Of a DNA stretch of 64,000 bases, positions 32,682 to 45,013 are shown one piece after another. The stretch's first letter is position 1, and each line of letters begins with the position of its first letter. Made by a program: the position numbers and the translations under genes. The notes under the pieces are model-generated. The model had not been told where the DNA came from. It saw only the letters and a program-made list of their open reading frames with translations, and did not search any database. This DNA comes from Alentia gelatinosa (lineage: Eukaryota; Annelida; Polychaeta; Phyllodocida; Polynoidae). The stretch spans positions 24,369,716-24,433,715 of the forward strand of contig OX465587.1 in NCBI GenBank assembly GCA_950022655.1, in the 5' to 3' direction.

Positions 32682-34126
32682 CATGTGCGTGCGATAACAT
32701 ATATACCTAGTAGTCTCAAGTTATTCTTGGACAGTGGTTTTTCCTAGGCCTATGTTCTGGAGACATTGCACATTTGTTGGCTTTCGATGTAGTTGTCATG
32801 TCGCTTTGAAAATGCCTTGGAAAGTCGCATTATTCTTCATCATAAGTCAGTTTTCGAGGGCGAACCCTACAGCAATGTCTGCTTTGTGCCCAGCGTGACT
32901 TCTACAAAACTATTGCCAAGACGAGGAGGCTTCTCTAGTACATGTTATTTTCATTGTCGCGTAGATCACCCTTACTATGTCATTGCCTCACTTTTCTATC
33001 TTTATCATCGGCAGAATTATTTTAAGCCCCTTTCTTTACCATTATCAATACATAGGATTCAATCTATATCTTGATCAGTATTCCAATGCTTCCAACTATT
33101 AACATACCTGGTGTGTCTTAACATACAGATTGGTAGTGGCTTTATATATGTAGCATCAGCAGACTTTATTTTATTCGTCGATGTACATTGTGGTCATCAT
33201 GACAAAAAAAGGTTGTTAATCATCAAGATAAAATTTCTTACATTTTGTTCAGATACGTTAAGTGATTACCTTAAAGGAACCTTAAACCGCAGTCATGCAG
33301 TCAAGAGAGGGAAAATGCTGCAGCTCTTTGTTTGTTTTTATTTATTTTTTACATACTTTTTAAGGCAGGACTCCTTGTATGGTAGAGTGAAACTACAAAG
33401 GTAATTGTAGGGGGCATTTTAGTTTAAATGTAATATAGGACTTGCCCTTCGTATCTTCTGCAGAATCTCTGTATAAATGTTCTTCATATATCCCAGGCCA
33501 GGGATGCAAAAGTTAATTACAATTATAGTTTAAACAGATTGACTAATCAACGGTATCAGTCTGTGCAATATATATTCAACACGGACAATATTTTCCATCT
33601 ACGGTAGTTTCGACTACACACAATTTATTGATGAAATCCTCTTCGTCCCCATATATGTATATATGTCATTGCAAAGTATGATCTTCATGTTTGAATGTAT
33701 GTTTGTGAACTAGGATAATGTAAACAATACGTACACACATCAGATGTCACGTGAGGCAAGTGGTCTTTCATTGCTTATTGATAATCTCCATTGCACCGCC
33801 ATTTAATAGGTCATATGGCCAGGTTGACATAACACCCTCAAATCGTTTGTTCAATACCTCATGAGCATATATACACACAACCTCCTGAATACTGCCATAT
33901 CGACGTCGGCATTGCTCGAGACTGAGTCACGATGTGCGCCTGTATTGATAACACGGTGGGGTTCACCTGCCTGCATGTGGTTGAATAACAGTGGGTGACA
34001 AATTGAAAATCACTCAAACACGATACCCCTCTTCCTCAACGTCCAAAATGAAAACCAATAGCCCCAGTCATGCTCCAGGGATGATGCCACAGCTGGATCT
34101 TCCTTGAAGCGAAGTGGTTCCGAAAA
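32682..34126. other. Gene-free AT-rich stretch
   Basis: No coding pattern; ORFs at 32793-33074 and 33111-33404 lack recognisable motifs. GC content rises after 33950. Confidence 0.4.
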
Positions 34127-34158
34127 GCAGACGACAATTCCTCTTGTTGAAAATGGCG
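34127..34158 (+). promoter_or_regulatory. GCAGACGACA copy 4 followed by AAAATGGCG
   Basis: AAAAGCAGACGACAATTCC is followed by AAAATGGCG (34150-34158). The order and short spacing repeat the arrangement at 18545-18592, suggesting a composite element. Confidence 0.4.
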
Positions 34159-34607
34159 CGATTCTCAGCTTCAAACTGCCCGCGACAATACTGATTGCGT
34201 CATAACAATGTAGTTACGCCGATCAATGGGCATCACCCGGGCTGTCATGCAGGGGGAATCCCCCTCAATCCTGCCCGCCCACACCCACCTTAAACAATGC
34301 CATATGTATGAAAGCTCAATGGACAGCGCCCCAATCAATGGGCAGCCCAGGGAGGGGCGTGGGAAAGTACACGTATGGTGGAGCACTGCATTGAGCCAGC
34401 TCGAGGAGATTGTCGTGTGTGTGAGGAAGGAGGGGGAGGGGCGATCATAGGCCATGCACCAGTACACTGCCGATAGTATGGTAGAGGATGCTGGCATGAG
34501 AGAATGGGTTTTCCTGACCATTAATGGGTGCTCTAATAACTTCTGCACTGCCATTTCTAGTGAACCCTCCGACACTCTAAGTGTTACCAATGACAATATG
34601 GAGACTA
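34159..34607. other. GC-rich island, no gene called
   Basis: Overlapping ORFs on both strands (141 codons minus, 74 and 67 plus), none with a motif I recognise. AATCAATGGGC occurs twice (about 34221 and 34333). Probably non-coding. Confidence 0.4.
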
Positions 34608-34689
34608 CAATAGAACCCCGCTTCAGGGGACATCCACCTGGTGAAAGTACGCCCTGAAGCTTGGTGTCCCCTAAAGCGGGGTTCTCCTG
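34608..34689. mobile_element. pogo-like MITE (82 bp) with TA target duplication
   Basis: CAATAGAACCCCGCTTCAGG and CCTAAAGCGGGGTTCTCCTG are inverted ends, continuing into GGGACA/TGTCCC. TA dinucleotides flank both sides. The ends match the pogo/Tigger pattern CAGTRGAACCYCG. Too short to encode anything. Confidence 0.85.
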
Positions 34690-36544
34690 TAGTTGCCATT
34701 CAAAAGCTTATTGACTTCAATTGGTGAATATGCCGCACAACCAAGCTCTATTTTTTCTCCATCTATATGTCTCTGCCCGTTTCCATATTATCTTTTCTCC
34801 CTCCTACATTCACCAAATAACACCTTAAAACACTCGCCTGCAGCCGATATACACGGCCAGTGTTCGTGACAGAGCTCTAGTGGAATCCATTGTTTCACGC
34901 CGAGTCGAGTAGTATCCTACACGGCTGTGTGTCTGTGTGGAGGGGAGGGGCCGTGGAGGAGGATGTCAACATCGATTACGTCCTCCCGAAGACACCGCTC
35001 TCCAGTTAATGACCCCCTGGATTGATTCAAGGGCTTCCTATTGATATTCCATATGTACTTTAACAGTGGTTGCTGCGTGGTGAACCTACAGTTAATTGCC
35101 ACATGTTGAGCATAGAGGAAAAATCGAAGTTGTCCGCCTAAGTATTGATCTGTGGTCTGGGTGTTCCAACATGCTGTATACTAAGGATTAGGAGCATATA
35201 CCTAGTTCCTATGTATCATGATTGAATAAAAACTGTATAATATGCTATAGAAATATTTCTATCTTTATTAGCGTGGCTATCTACACAGACAACTATCATG
35301 TCAGTAACCGGTAGTTACTATGGGAATATGGGTCTATTTTTTCAAAACCTGCATCTTCCCCCACCTGAGCACAGGAGTTGACCCTAAAATAAAACTTTGA
35401 AAATAAATCATCAATTCACATTTCCTCATATACTTAAGATACTTGGCTACCACATATATTATATTCTAACAGATTTTGACCAGTGGTTCCATTTTTATAT
35501 CGGTTTAAAGAAACGTCTAGTTGACATGTTTCGTCCAATACCCCGAAATATATATTGTGGCATATATAGTAGCCTACCAAATTAGGGTCCCATACATTTC
35601 CTTTGATTCATAACCCAATCTAATACGAAGATGGACGCTTTACAGCTCCCTTGTAAACATTTCCCAAGTTAAACAGATTCTTTTAAATGGCGGGCAATTT
35701 TCTCCGTTTGTGGATTTCATTAGCCTCGTTCATGTTCGGGCCGCTGCGCTTGGTGGGCTTTCAAAATGAACACAACCGCCACCGCCTCCCGAAGCCTTCA
35801 CAGCCCCGCCAACAGACTCGTCTGCAGGGTGGCAGAAATGCAAAAATCCTGTTAGGTGTATGGCAGCAGGATTTCCTATGCGGCCTCCTGCAGGCAAACA
35901 CTGCCGCTGCTGCGTGGAGTTGAGGTGAAGCCTAATTGGCGATGTTTATTAGAGAAGCGTCCCCGAGGCAGACACCTTTCTTGTGGCAGATCGTGTAAAG
36001 ATGAAGTTGATACAGACTGGAGACTGGGAGGAGATGGTGTAGTGGAAAGCCTCCCTCCCTCTACTTTTCATTCATAATTATGGTGAGCGTTGCGTCAAGA
36101 CTTGTCCTTCGTTGATTATAATTGTGGCATGTTCCACAAGCTACTGTCACTAGTTAACACCATTAGTTTCCACAGTTGCCAATTACGATATTTCAATGGC
36201 TGACAAAGAAGTAAACTACGTTATATAGCAATTGAATGAAAGGTAACTAAAAGTGATAACTGTAGCACAACCGTATTACATCCTGCAAGCTTTAAATTCT
36301 ATTCACATATAAGACAAGAGAAGTGCAGAAAGGGGGAGGGAAAATGTTCCCTTTCATTTCCAATATTGCTCTAAAACATTACAAAGTCATACCATTATAA
36401 GACTCAGATGGGTAAATAAAACTACATATACAATAACTATTTCTACATCCCATAATTCATTATATGTACCCTTATTCTTTTGTGAAGGATAATGAGACAA
36501 AACGTCTGATTTACCCATATAAATGAATACCATAGTCTCACATC

Positions 36545-36547
<3 letters not shown>
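34690..36547. other. Gene-free stretch with one GC-rich island
   Basis: 35680-36020 is a GC-rich island starting AAATGGCGGGC. Its ATG opens a 79-codon frame with a hydrophobic start (FLRLWISLASFMFG). I cannot tie it to a family or to good splice sites, so it is only noted. The rest is AT-rich and featureless. Confidence 0.4.

Positions 36548-36587
<40 letters not shown>
36548..36587. repeat. (TA)20 microsatellite
   Basis: Uninterrupted TA repeat of 40 bp. Confidence 0.95.
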
Positions 36588-36588
<1 letters not shown>

Positions 36589-37053
36589 GTTTATAAATAC
36601 TGACATTCTGTCCAGCATCTTATCGTGGGTATGTATGTGTGGTAGGGGGAGAGAAAGCCTCCTTGTTTCTCTTTTTACCACTCAATACTGCCATACTGTC
36701 TTGCATTACTCTAAGAAAAAGTCTCTTTACGATGGGATTTTGGTAATGGTAACTAAACATGCTGCCATAAAGGCCACTTTCTATCATATTGCAGTACTCT
36801 ATGCTATAAATAGATCATAGACAGAATGGTGTGAACATCGGAAATATGGCTGTTTGCGCCTTCCAATGGGATCAGCCATATTAATCTTTGATTAAAAGCG
36901 GATTATTTTAAAGAAGTGCAAAACCTCTCTGAAAGTATCAAAGACAATTAAAAGAAACAGGAAAAGAAATTTCAGGAGGTTCGATTGGATGGACTTTGAT
37001 CATTCGAATTGTAAAAACTGTCTTAAGAGATCCTTAGATTCATTAATCGTATT

Positions 37054-37215
37054 TCATTTGTCGCTTTTGATTCCTGCAAAGGTAGGAAACGCTCGATTCC
37101 TCTCACATGCTCTTTTTCCAAGAAACTTCAAAGGTCTGAGGATTTTCTTGAGTTCACTTCTGTATGAGGCATTTTCTTCATCTGAAAGGTCATTCGAAAA
37201 CTCTGAAAACTCATC
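37054..37215 (-). CDS. Candidate terminal exon, 53 residues, unrecognised
   Basis: On the minus strand an AG (GGATAG|GATGAG) precedes an open frame ending in TGA. It starts with an acidic stretch (DEFSEFSNDLSDEENASYRS) and continues with a basic one (ELKKILRPLKFLGKR, then ACERNRAF). Codons show the purine-first bias of real coding DNA. The GKR before ACERN resembles a prohormone cleavage and amidation site, but I do not recognise a peptide family. The acceptor's pyrimidine tract is weak, and 53 codons can be open by chance. An in-frame TAG lies immediately upstream, so it must begin at or near that AG. Confidence 0.25.
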   Translation of the reverse strand, partial: DEFSEFSNDLSDEENASYRSELKKILRPLKFLGKRACERNRAFPTFAGIKSDK

Positions 37216-37627
37216 CTATCCTGGTAGACATAGCAGGTTGTCTCTTACTTGAAATTCTAAGTCAAAGTGCATAGAACATATGTCATTGCGGTTTTATCAA
37301 TGTTGGGTATTTAAAAGTCTATTGGGAACCTAAGCTAACCTAAGTAAGCATCCAGAAATAATGAAAAAGGAGAATGGTTCTGTGGAATGCATCTAATCTA
37401 TTGCCATACACTGTACACAGCTTGTATAGTTTATACATCAGGTAAATCTTTCCCTTATCAAGAGTAGTCATGTGAAATTGAAATGAGTAATTACTGCTCT
37501 GAGTGATGGTAGGATGAGAACAACACCATCTCAAGAAAAAAATTATCTTCGCTTCGAATAATTTTTTTCCCACAGAATACATCGGTTTCTTAAAGTCAAC
37601 GATTATTATCAGGGATAAATACTCAAG

Positions 37628-37985
37628 AAGAACCACCAACTGATTTTTCTACAGTGCCCACGTAATTGGGGCCCATTTTGTCAGCAGGTGGAAAGCCCAC
37701 ATAATGGGGAATTTTCACCTACCGATTAGGACCCATGGTTATGGTATTTAGCACCGCCAACCGATTATGAGTAAATTTTGTTGCAATAATCGTCAGGTGA
37801 AAACAATGATTATAACACCACTGACCACCTTTTTGTCTCCATGTTGAATTAGTTAGTGGCTGAATGGATTTGTCAAAGGTCGGTCGGCAACTGATGATAT
37901 CTCAAGTAGAACCACCAACCGACTTTTGTACGGGTTGCTTAGAATCGGTGGCTTTTTCGTCGGCAGGTGAAAACTCTATGCATCG
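37628..37985. mobile_element. Family B MITE (37700-37985) abutting an end fragment of another copy (37628-37705)
   Basis: The complete copy has TTTTCACCTACCGATTAGG at the left and ATCGGTGGC...GCAGGTGAAAAC at the right. Directly left of it, ACCACCAACTGATTTTT...GCAGGTGGAAAGCCCAC is the right end of a second copy. Two family members side by side suggest insertion into a related copy. Confidence 0.65.
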
Positions 37986-40327
37986 AAGCATTATATCATT
38001 GGCCTGACTCTGTCAAAAATGTCTAATCTATTTGATAGGCCGCTGCTATACCCTCATTGTTGTGTTTATGTGTCTAAGCATTAGGCGTGATTGGTGACAC
38101 TATTCTAACGTGGAACAATCCAAAAAGACAGTCTCAGAGTCTATTGAATGAGACTCCTATTGTGTTCAGGTATCCGCCTCATTTAAATCCTTTGTTAGTC
38201 TGACTATGGTATTAACCTGCTCGCAATTAGCTTTTACAGTGATTAAGTATTCATAAGGAAAACCTTTTATCTCTATAACTTTATTAGCGCCTGGCAGACT
38301 GTAGACATAGAGTCTTTTTTTTCTTTTTGTCGTGTACTGACATGTTCATTGAAGAGCACTACTAGTTTTTTTTATCAGAAGCAGCCATTCGTGTCTTTTT
38401 AAAAAGGACATTCCGTAATTCCCTTATGGTAATAAATGATTCCTTTTACCCTTACTAAAACACAATCGGTCGAATTCATTTTTCAGCTTTCTCGTTGAGC
38501 ACTTCTTTTGTTCTCCGTCGACAGCTACTATTTGGTTATGACGACTTTATGGGAGTCACTTAAAGTCAAACTGTGGAATGACGCTTAATGCATTACAGCA
38601 GGCGACCTTCCATGCTTCACTGGAAATGTCTGCAATGAATATTGTTTTTTTTGTGAGTTTTGCTAACCCGTTGGTATTTGTCATACACATAAATCTCAGA
38701 GACCATAAATAACATTTTTCATTTTTCGACTGATATTAGAGCAAGGCATTCAGGATTAATTATCTACATATATACACTCAATATGTTGCGGCAAATTACA
38801 GAGACTTTACTATTCCCGGGTATTGCAGCATGTTGCAGTGGCAAGGCTAATCTAGCGATTAGTGCTCATAGTATTGTTAAATTTCCACAAGAAAATCCAG
38901 ACTTGAATGATAACACATCAAAAAACAGTTATATTGTTTCTCGCATGTGTCATACTAGGTACCAATGAAAGGGGTTTAAAGTATTAACTGCTTTAATCTA
39001 ATAGTGAATTTTGAATACTAATATGCATTAAGCCCACATCGCATCATTTGTTATATCATATCCGTTTTAACGTGAGTGATACTCCTAGTAACGTCTGCCA
39101 GAGCTCGTCCTCAGTGGATGACAAGTATTCCCCTAGAGGCTACCTCCCCATAATCCATTGTAATCTAGTCGTAATCCATTGCCCATAGTTGGAGTAGTGC
39201 CCCTAATGCAATAGGCATGCGCATCTATAGCTCCCTAAGATATAATTATGTAAACGACCATTCACTGTAATTAATGCGCAATTAAATTTCTTTTAAGTGA
39301 TCAGCGGGCTCATTCTTGTAAAATTGCTCTTGGCCGCAGGCTCACAAACCATCCTGGTGAAATCAGTATGGTTCTGTCTACTCATACACAAGGAAGTTGA
39401 ACACCCCCGCTTTGCCGTCCACAATGGGCATCTACAATATGCCTGCAGGAATACAGTCTTTAAGCACAGGCAACCAAAAGATCACAGAGAATTTAAAGAA
39501 AGGCAAATTATGTTGCATTCCATCTTCTAATCACTACCTTTCCTAGACAATTATAGGCAGATTAAATTCAGTAATGTTATTTCATTATGATTTAATGACA
39601 AGGCGAACTAGGGTGAGTATAAGTACCTGTAACCTTTTCTCAACAAAGACTAACCATGCTATAATCGATCAACGTTCAAGGACACTGAAATAACGGAATA
39701 TCGACTGAGTAGATTAAAGCACATTATATCTCCCAATGAAATGAGCGGCCTTTTATGGCAGTGCTACCCTGTAATTGGAAGGCCTCCTACTAAGTGCAAT
39801 GCAGCGGGGACCTGGTATCTAAGACAAGAACGTCAACGGCGTTAAGCTAGCAGGCATTAAGGCCAATCGGTCAAAACTGTCAGCCAAGCCTTTCCCCCGC
39901 CCACCCCTAATAAATTGCTTTTCATTTTAATTTTTCACGAGGCATTTATGTGGACCGAAGTGATGCTACTATTAGCAGTTCATCTGGTGGTACGCCTACA
40001 GTGAGTCAATAGTGATAAGATCTGAACTCGACCATGTATACGAGGTAGACGAATGGACGTAGGAGGGTTGGGGATGTGAGACCACAGGGAGGGTAGGGGA
40101 GAGAACTGGGCATAGGGGTTAGGGTGATTTTAATCGGTAGAATAGATTATATTAAAGATATTGGGGTAAGTACGATAATTGAAGTTATCTTAAGGAATTG
40201 AAAAAATCGACGAAATCTGATATGAAGAGTAAGTAGGATAGAAACAATAAAAAGTAAGAAATATATGAAATAAGCATATAATATAAAGAAATGAATAGAC
40301 AATAGACAGCGTTAGGAAAAGGAAGAA
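37986..40327. other. Gene-free AT-rich stretch
   Basis: AATCCATTGTAATC / GTAATCCATTGCCCA near 39150-39185 form a short direct repeat. ORFs 38783-38968 and 39297-39530 lack motifs. 40060-40330 becomes purine-rich on the plus strand, leading into the coding remnant. Confidence 0.4.
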
Positions 40328-41416
40328 ATGAGTATTGGTAAAGAAAGGGATTTAAGGAAAAGCGATATGAAATCAATGGGAGACTTGCTCGGAGGAGATG
40401 ACAAGGTTTTCAGAAAATGGAGAGCACTAAATGAGGGGGAGAAGGAAGAGCTACAGAATCTGATGAAGCATAGGTTCTGGGGAGCGGCTGTATACCTAGG
40501 TACACACGGGGGAAACCTGATCGATTCTTACAGGGTATCCTATGATAGCTAACTGGGTTCGTAAGCTTTGACCTACGCATCAAATCAAGTATGATAATCA
40601 CTGCTATTCAAATAACTTTATCTGGCGCGTTTGCATATGCAACCTTTGATATAATTTCGTCTGTATTCATTTTGGGTGTTTCCAAAACAGCAGTCGTCAT
40701 ATATATCCAACATATAGGCAATAAACGGCTGTATTTTACCCAAAGATGTACGAGCGATACATCACATGCAGTGCTGTATGAGGTATCTGTAATAATCATA
40801 GGTTTCATACCACAAGAGAAGTGCCAGTGAAGGCCGACAGACCATAGAGACTAGGTTTTAGTAGACTATTAAATATGACTATACAATACGTTAAATGGTA
40901 AACATAAAAAAAGATTAAACTAGGGGTAGGGAAAAGTAAATGAGATGAGCTAGTTACGAGGTCGAAGACTGCGCCTAGTAGTGTGTATCGGGGAGAGCAG
41001 AACAGATAAGGGGAATAGTAAAGCAAGGAGTGAGAAACAATGAAATAAGGAAATACGGAGAAACGTACTTCTCCAACGGAGGAGAAAGTTGGCCGGGGTG
41101 GTGTCTAACCGATGCCGGCACGATTACGATCGATTTATATGGTAAACTGGCAGCGAAGTCGTAGTGAAATAGGCAGCTTAAACAATATTGCCGCTGATTA
41201 CCATGCCGCGGTCCCATCGGCAGCCTACACAAGGATCGCGGCCACTTTGCTCCAAAGATTTAAGAATTTCAATAATACCCATTTGGTGGCGCATCTATCG
41301 AAGAGGCCGAAGCGTCTGTTATTAACCCTTCTCAGGAGCTTATAATTAGGACTGATGAAGCTATTAATCTTTGCTGCTGTCTCGAGCTATTGGATCCACC
41401 CTGGCAGTTGGAGTGA
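40328..41416 (+). pseudogene. Frameshifted protein-coding remnant, origin unknown (virus-like or transposon-derived)
   Basis: Five consecutive open segments with protein-like composition lie on one strand in different frames. They are: 40328-40549 (starts ATG; contains KVFRKWRALNEGEKEELQNL and YLGTHGG), 40549-40827 (FAYATFDIISS), 40982-41161 (YFSNGGESWPGWCLTDAG), 41150-41280 (NIAADYHAAVPSAAYTRIA) and 41276-41413 (YPFGGASIEEAEASVINPSQ). Between 40831 and 40981 no frame is open. The segments follow one another in order, each ending at or overlapping the next, as expected of one gene broken by indels and stops. Purine-rich sense DNA and a lone intronless gene would suit an old integrated RNA-virus nucleoprotein or a transposon ORF. 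I recognise no family, and no terminal repeats were found. It is non-functional as it stands. Confidence 0.45.
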
Positions 41417-41824
41417 GGAGGAGGGAGATTAAGAACTGTCAGCCCCTCCTGCCCACGCGTATTTACGTCCGAGTTCTTTACCCCCGCCGATCAAGGCCGA
41501 CGTCTACCCCTGAGATTGGCCGGCGTCACTTCTTGTTCGGCGTTTGGATTTTACAGATCTAAACGTAATACTAGAAACCGAGGTGGAAATAAGATGGAGG
41601 ATATTGGCTTATCTCTTATCGCCACTGTAATCTCATCACATACTCCTGGATAATGCATCGATTTGCACCATCAGGAGCTTTCACCCTGCTGGATGGTCCA
41701 GACTTCTGCCTCAAGGCTCCGCGCTCACTCTCCCCATATTTAGAGACTGTTTCTTATAACTATAGGCCTACATGCATAGAATAAGATGACACCGTCCCGT
41801 GCTAATATTTTGAGAAATTCATAA
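41417..41824. other. Gene-free stretch after the coding remnant
   Basis: GC-rich to about 41530, then AT-rich. I see no further open segment in the style of the remnant. Confidence 0.4.
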
Positions 41825-41961
41825 ACAATATTATCTAATACGTTCAGATACAAGCGGCTGTAATCTCCGAGGACTGGAGGCGTAGTAATATCCGAGCGGA
41901 TACAAGGATATTCTAGTCCGAGGAGATTACGACCGATTTCATCTGAAATCAGTTTGTATTG
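41825..41961. mobile_element. Family C foldback hairpin
   Basis: Arms CAATATT...TTCAGATACAAGCGGCTG and GATTTCATCTGAAATCAGTT...TATTG enclose the core GGCGTAGTAATATCCGAGCG. The arms are of the same type as those at 18945 and 54919. Confidence 0.75.
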
Positions 41962-43658
41962 CATTTGTTATTCAGCATTGCAAATGTAAAGAAAAGAAAA
42001 GTTAAAAGAGCCATCGATCTTCTTACACACTATTATGAATGTAAGAGAATTTTCCCCGTATTCTCCGCTCCATGTAGGACAACCTGTAATCTCTGCGGTG
42101 AATTACGCACTCCCTAAAGGCTCAGTTTGGAGACTCTGTGTTAGGTTGATAATCATTGTTATCATTTTATTTTTCATTGAGCAAAAACCGTTTCATTCCC
42201 CTTTTCTCTTTGTTTCATGACATAGGAACAATCCATTTTCCAGTTTGACAACATCAAGCATACATATCAAATACATTATTTGTTACACTGAATATATTCC
42301 ATGTGGTCTGGTTTCTTTTGCTCCCTATTTTTTGGGTCATTTTTATAAGATAATAGAACTTAACTATTTTTTTCTGCTAACTGCATAACTAACTATGATT
42401 GCCACCCTTAAGACTCTTTGTCCAAAAGTTAAGTACATTCAGATCTATTCTGATCTCTTTATTATTACAGACACAATATAATGTCTGCCAAGTATGTGTA
42501 TCAAGAATGTATATCCTTTTGATAAGCTGAACGCTTCAGCCCTTTGACAAATATACGTTCAGATTATCCTCGGCTTATGCACCGCCGCATCGAAAAGTGC
42601 ATGCCTAAGTTAATCAGATCTGTCATTACTCTGAGGCCCAATCTCCTGTACTGTAATGTTCTGTTGTGGTGCTAAGACAGGCTGATTGCAAAGTGACAGC
42701 TAAGGTAATCTCCTTTTGTCTTTATGCAAGTTGGTTGCTGCAGATAGCTTAAGACCTTTATTGGATATGTAAGCAAGTTCCTCCAGATCTGACTTCATCT
42801 TTATTCGAGGAGTTGCAGAAAAGGAGGAATCTTCATGAATGTCGTCTGTGTGTTCAAAGTCACCCGACTCCCGCCATATGCCCAGACTGACCTAATATCG
42901 CCCACATCCTATTGGGACTTCCCTTAATATCGCCCAACCTGGTATTGACTGGACGCCAAGCCCCGGGTCTTCTCGTTTCTTCTTCTTTTTTTATCGTTTT
43001 GTCTCTGGTCTGTGGAGGACAGATCTGAGAGGAGAGGCTGGTGGCCGGACCAACTCCAACAATGTAGGAAAACAGGCGCCGCTCCTGAGTGCCATGCAGA
43101 GACAAGTAGACTGAGACAAGTATGAAAGGAATCAGAATAATGATATAGACCGAACTACTTTCCAGCGTTATGCCTCTTAACAAGATCCGGCCACGGGAGG
43201 GAGCGGTGTGAGGGAAGTGAGGTGGTCGCGGAGGGATACACAAACGCTGATCTCTCCACCCGCTTATCGGCCGTATCTCTACGCGATTTTTCTCTAATCA
43301 GTTAATCAATAAGACGGAGCTGTGTGCCCCCTTCTTAACACCACCTTCTGCCTCCATCCTTTCTCCAATTACTCTCCGGGCTTCCGACGAGAGAGGAAAA
43401 ATATACACCAAGAAACAGTTAAAAAGAGGGATGGCTACCCAGGCTGATGCTGCGGAAAGAATTCTGTCAGAACATCCCTAATGGGCCAGGGACATGGGGG
43501 TAATATCAATTATTTAAAGTAAATTGGTCGCTGTGCAGACACAATAGTGGTAATAGGCGCACTATTAAAACAAAAGTGAATACATCAGGTTCAGAACCTG
43601 TATAATAACGGCAGTAACCGCAAGAGGCCTAATACAGTCCAGTTCTGAATTATAGATA
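41962..43658. other. Gene-free stretch
   Basis: AT-rich to 42850, then a GC-rich island (42860-43400) open in several frames without motifs. CCTAATATCGCCCA / CTTAATATCGCCCA at about 42891 and 42923 are a short direct repeat. Confidence 0.4.
42838..42850 (-). promoter_or_regulatory. CAGACGACATT, minus-strand variant of the recurrent 10-mer
   Basis: The minus strand reads CACAGACGACATT, matching AGCAGACGACATT except at the second base (A for G). This is the only near-copy noticed on the minus strand. Confidence 0.3.
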
Positions 43659-43832
43659 AGGGTTCATCCATAACTCTATGTACACAAACATTCTGGAAAC
43701 TGTGGGTACCCCATCCCACATACACATCCTATATTCTATCCTATATGCAATTTATCATTTTTCAAAAGTTATATTCGGAAATTTGGGACCGCCACCCACC
43801 CTCATTGTGTACATACTTTATAGATGACTATT
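43659..43832. mobile_element. GGGGCCATCCATAAAG-type MITE, degenerate copy
   Basis: AGGGTTCATCCATAACTCTA and GTACATACTTTATAGATGA correspond to the ends of the element at 57475. GGAAATTTGGGACCGCCACCC matches its inner C-tract block. No coding capacity. Confidence 0.6.
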
Positions 43833-44886
43833 CATTGGCTATAATTGGAAATATAAGTAAAATATGAAAAATATATCTCCGAGGAGAATATATAACTATG
43901 CGAAACACAGAAAGTTCTAGGTTCAGCATATTCTTCATTGGCCATGCTCTGATAAGAAATTCGATAAGTAGAACAAATTCCTACTTTAATCGAAAATCGA
44001 GAATCGATACCGAAGCCATTGATTTTGATGCGTCGCCTGACGATACAGACTGCACTGAAACGTTTTTGTTTGAAACCCAGTGGTATAACCCCTTTTTTAC
44101 TACAGACAACGATGGTTCTTGCCTATGTTCTTTTCAACGGTTCCGTTCAGTAGATAGGAGGAATGATACGTTTTCCTGATTAAATCAAGCATGAGGATTT
44201 ATGAGGCATTGCGATGGGAGCGATTGAGTGGTAGATGGAGCTGGGTAGTTGTGTGTATAGCTTGTACGTGGAGGGGTGGCGGTAGTTAGGGTGGTGTCGA
44301 GGCGCGAGGATGTAGTGTAACCCAGCAGTTTGATGAGGCAGAGGTAGACAAAGATCTGGGCTGATGGGAGTTGGTTTATGCGATTGGGAATAGCGAATTA
44401 AATACCGATCAGATAAAGATCTTGGGATTAAACCTCTGAGGGGGATGTATCCTTAATCTACCATATTTACTGTTTGTTTAGATAAAAAGGCGTAATACGG
44501 TATAATACTAAGAGACCGGATTGATTTAATGGATCGTACATGAAGATCAGTATACTTTTAACAATGGGAAACTGTGTGAGAACGGGTCTTATGGACATGA
44601 CTATAGGCGCAGCTCTAGGTTATTTGAATAGGAGTGAATGTGACTGCAAAGAATAGTTGTCTTGTGTGGTAAAGATGGCTATTTAGCATCTGCCGAATAC
44701 GTAGTGTCCATACTGAAGCTATATAGCCTACAGATCACTACTAGGTAGAATACAGAAAGCTATATTTTCATGGGAGAATACGGAAAAAAGTTCTTAGCAT
44801 GCAAAAGGTGTGCCCGAGAAGTTCGGTAGCAATTTTTTCTTTCTTTATATAACTTAAATTTAAAATGGCGAATGATGAATACATTT
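43833..44886. other. Gene-free stretch
   Basis: The ORF 43898-44179 (93 codons) has mixed composition and no motif. 44190-44420 is GT/G-rich on the plus strand. Nothing supportable. Confidence 0.4.
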
Positions 44887-45013
44887 CCATGATTTTAGAT
44901 CTGTGTGGTCATATTCTCCTGATAGTTGACATAACGCAATACACTCGCATTCGTTCGGATATTATTACGCGTCAATTCTACCGAGAATACGACCACATAG
45001 ATAAAAATCATGG
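44887..45013. mobile_element. Family C foldback hairpin, copy with private arms
   Basis: A 127-bp near-perfect palindrome. Arms CCATGATTTTAGATCTGTGT...GGTCATATTCTC and GAGAATACGACC...ATAAAAATCATGG enclose the family core (minus strand TTGACGCGTAATAATATCCG). The arms differ from every other copy. Confidence 0.75.
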
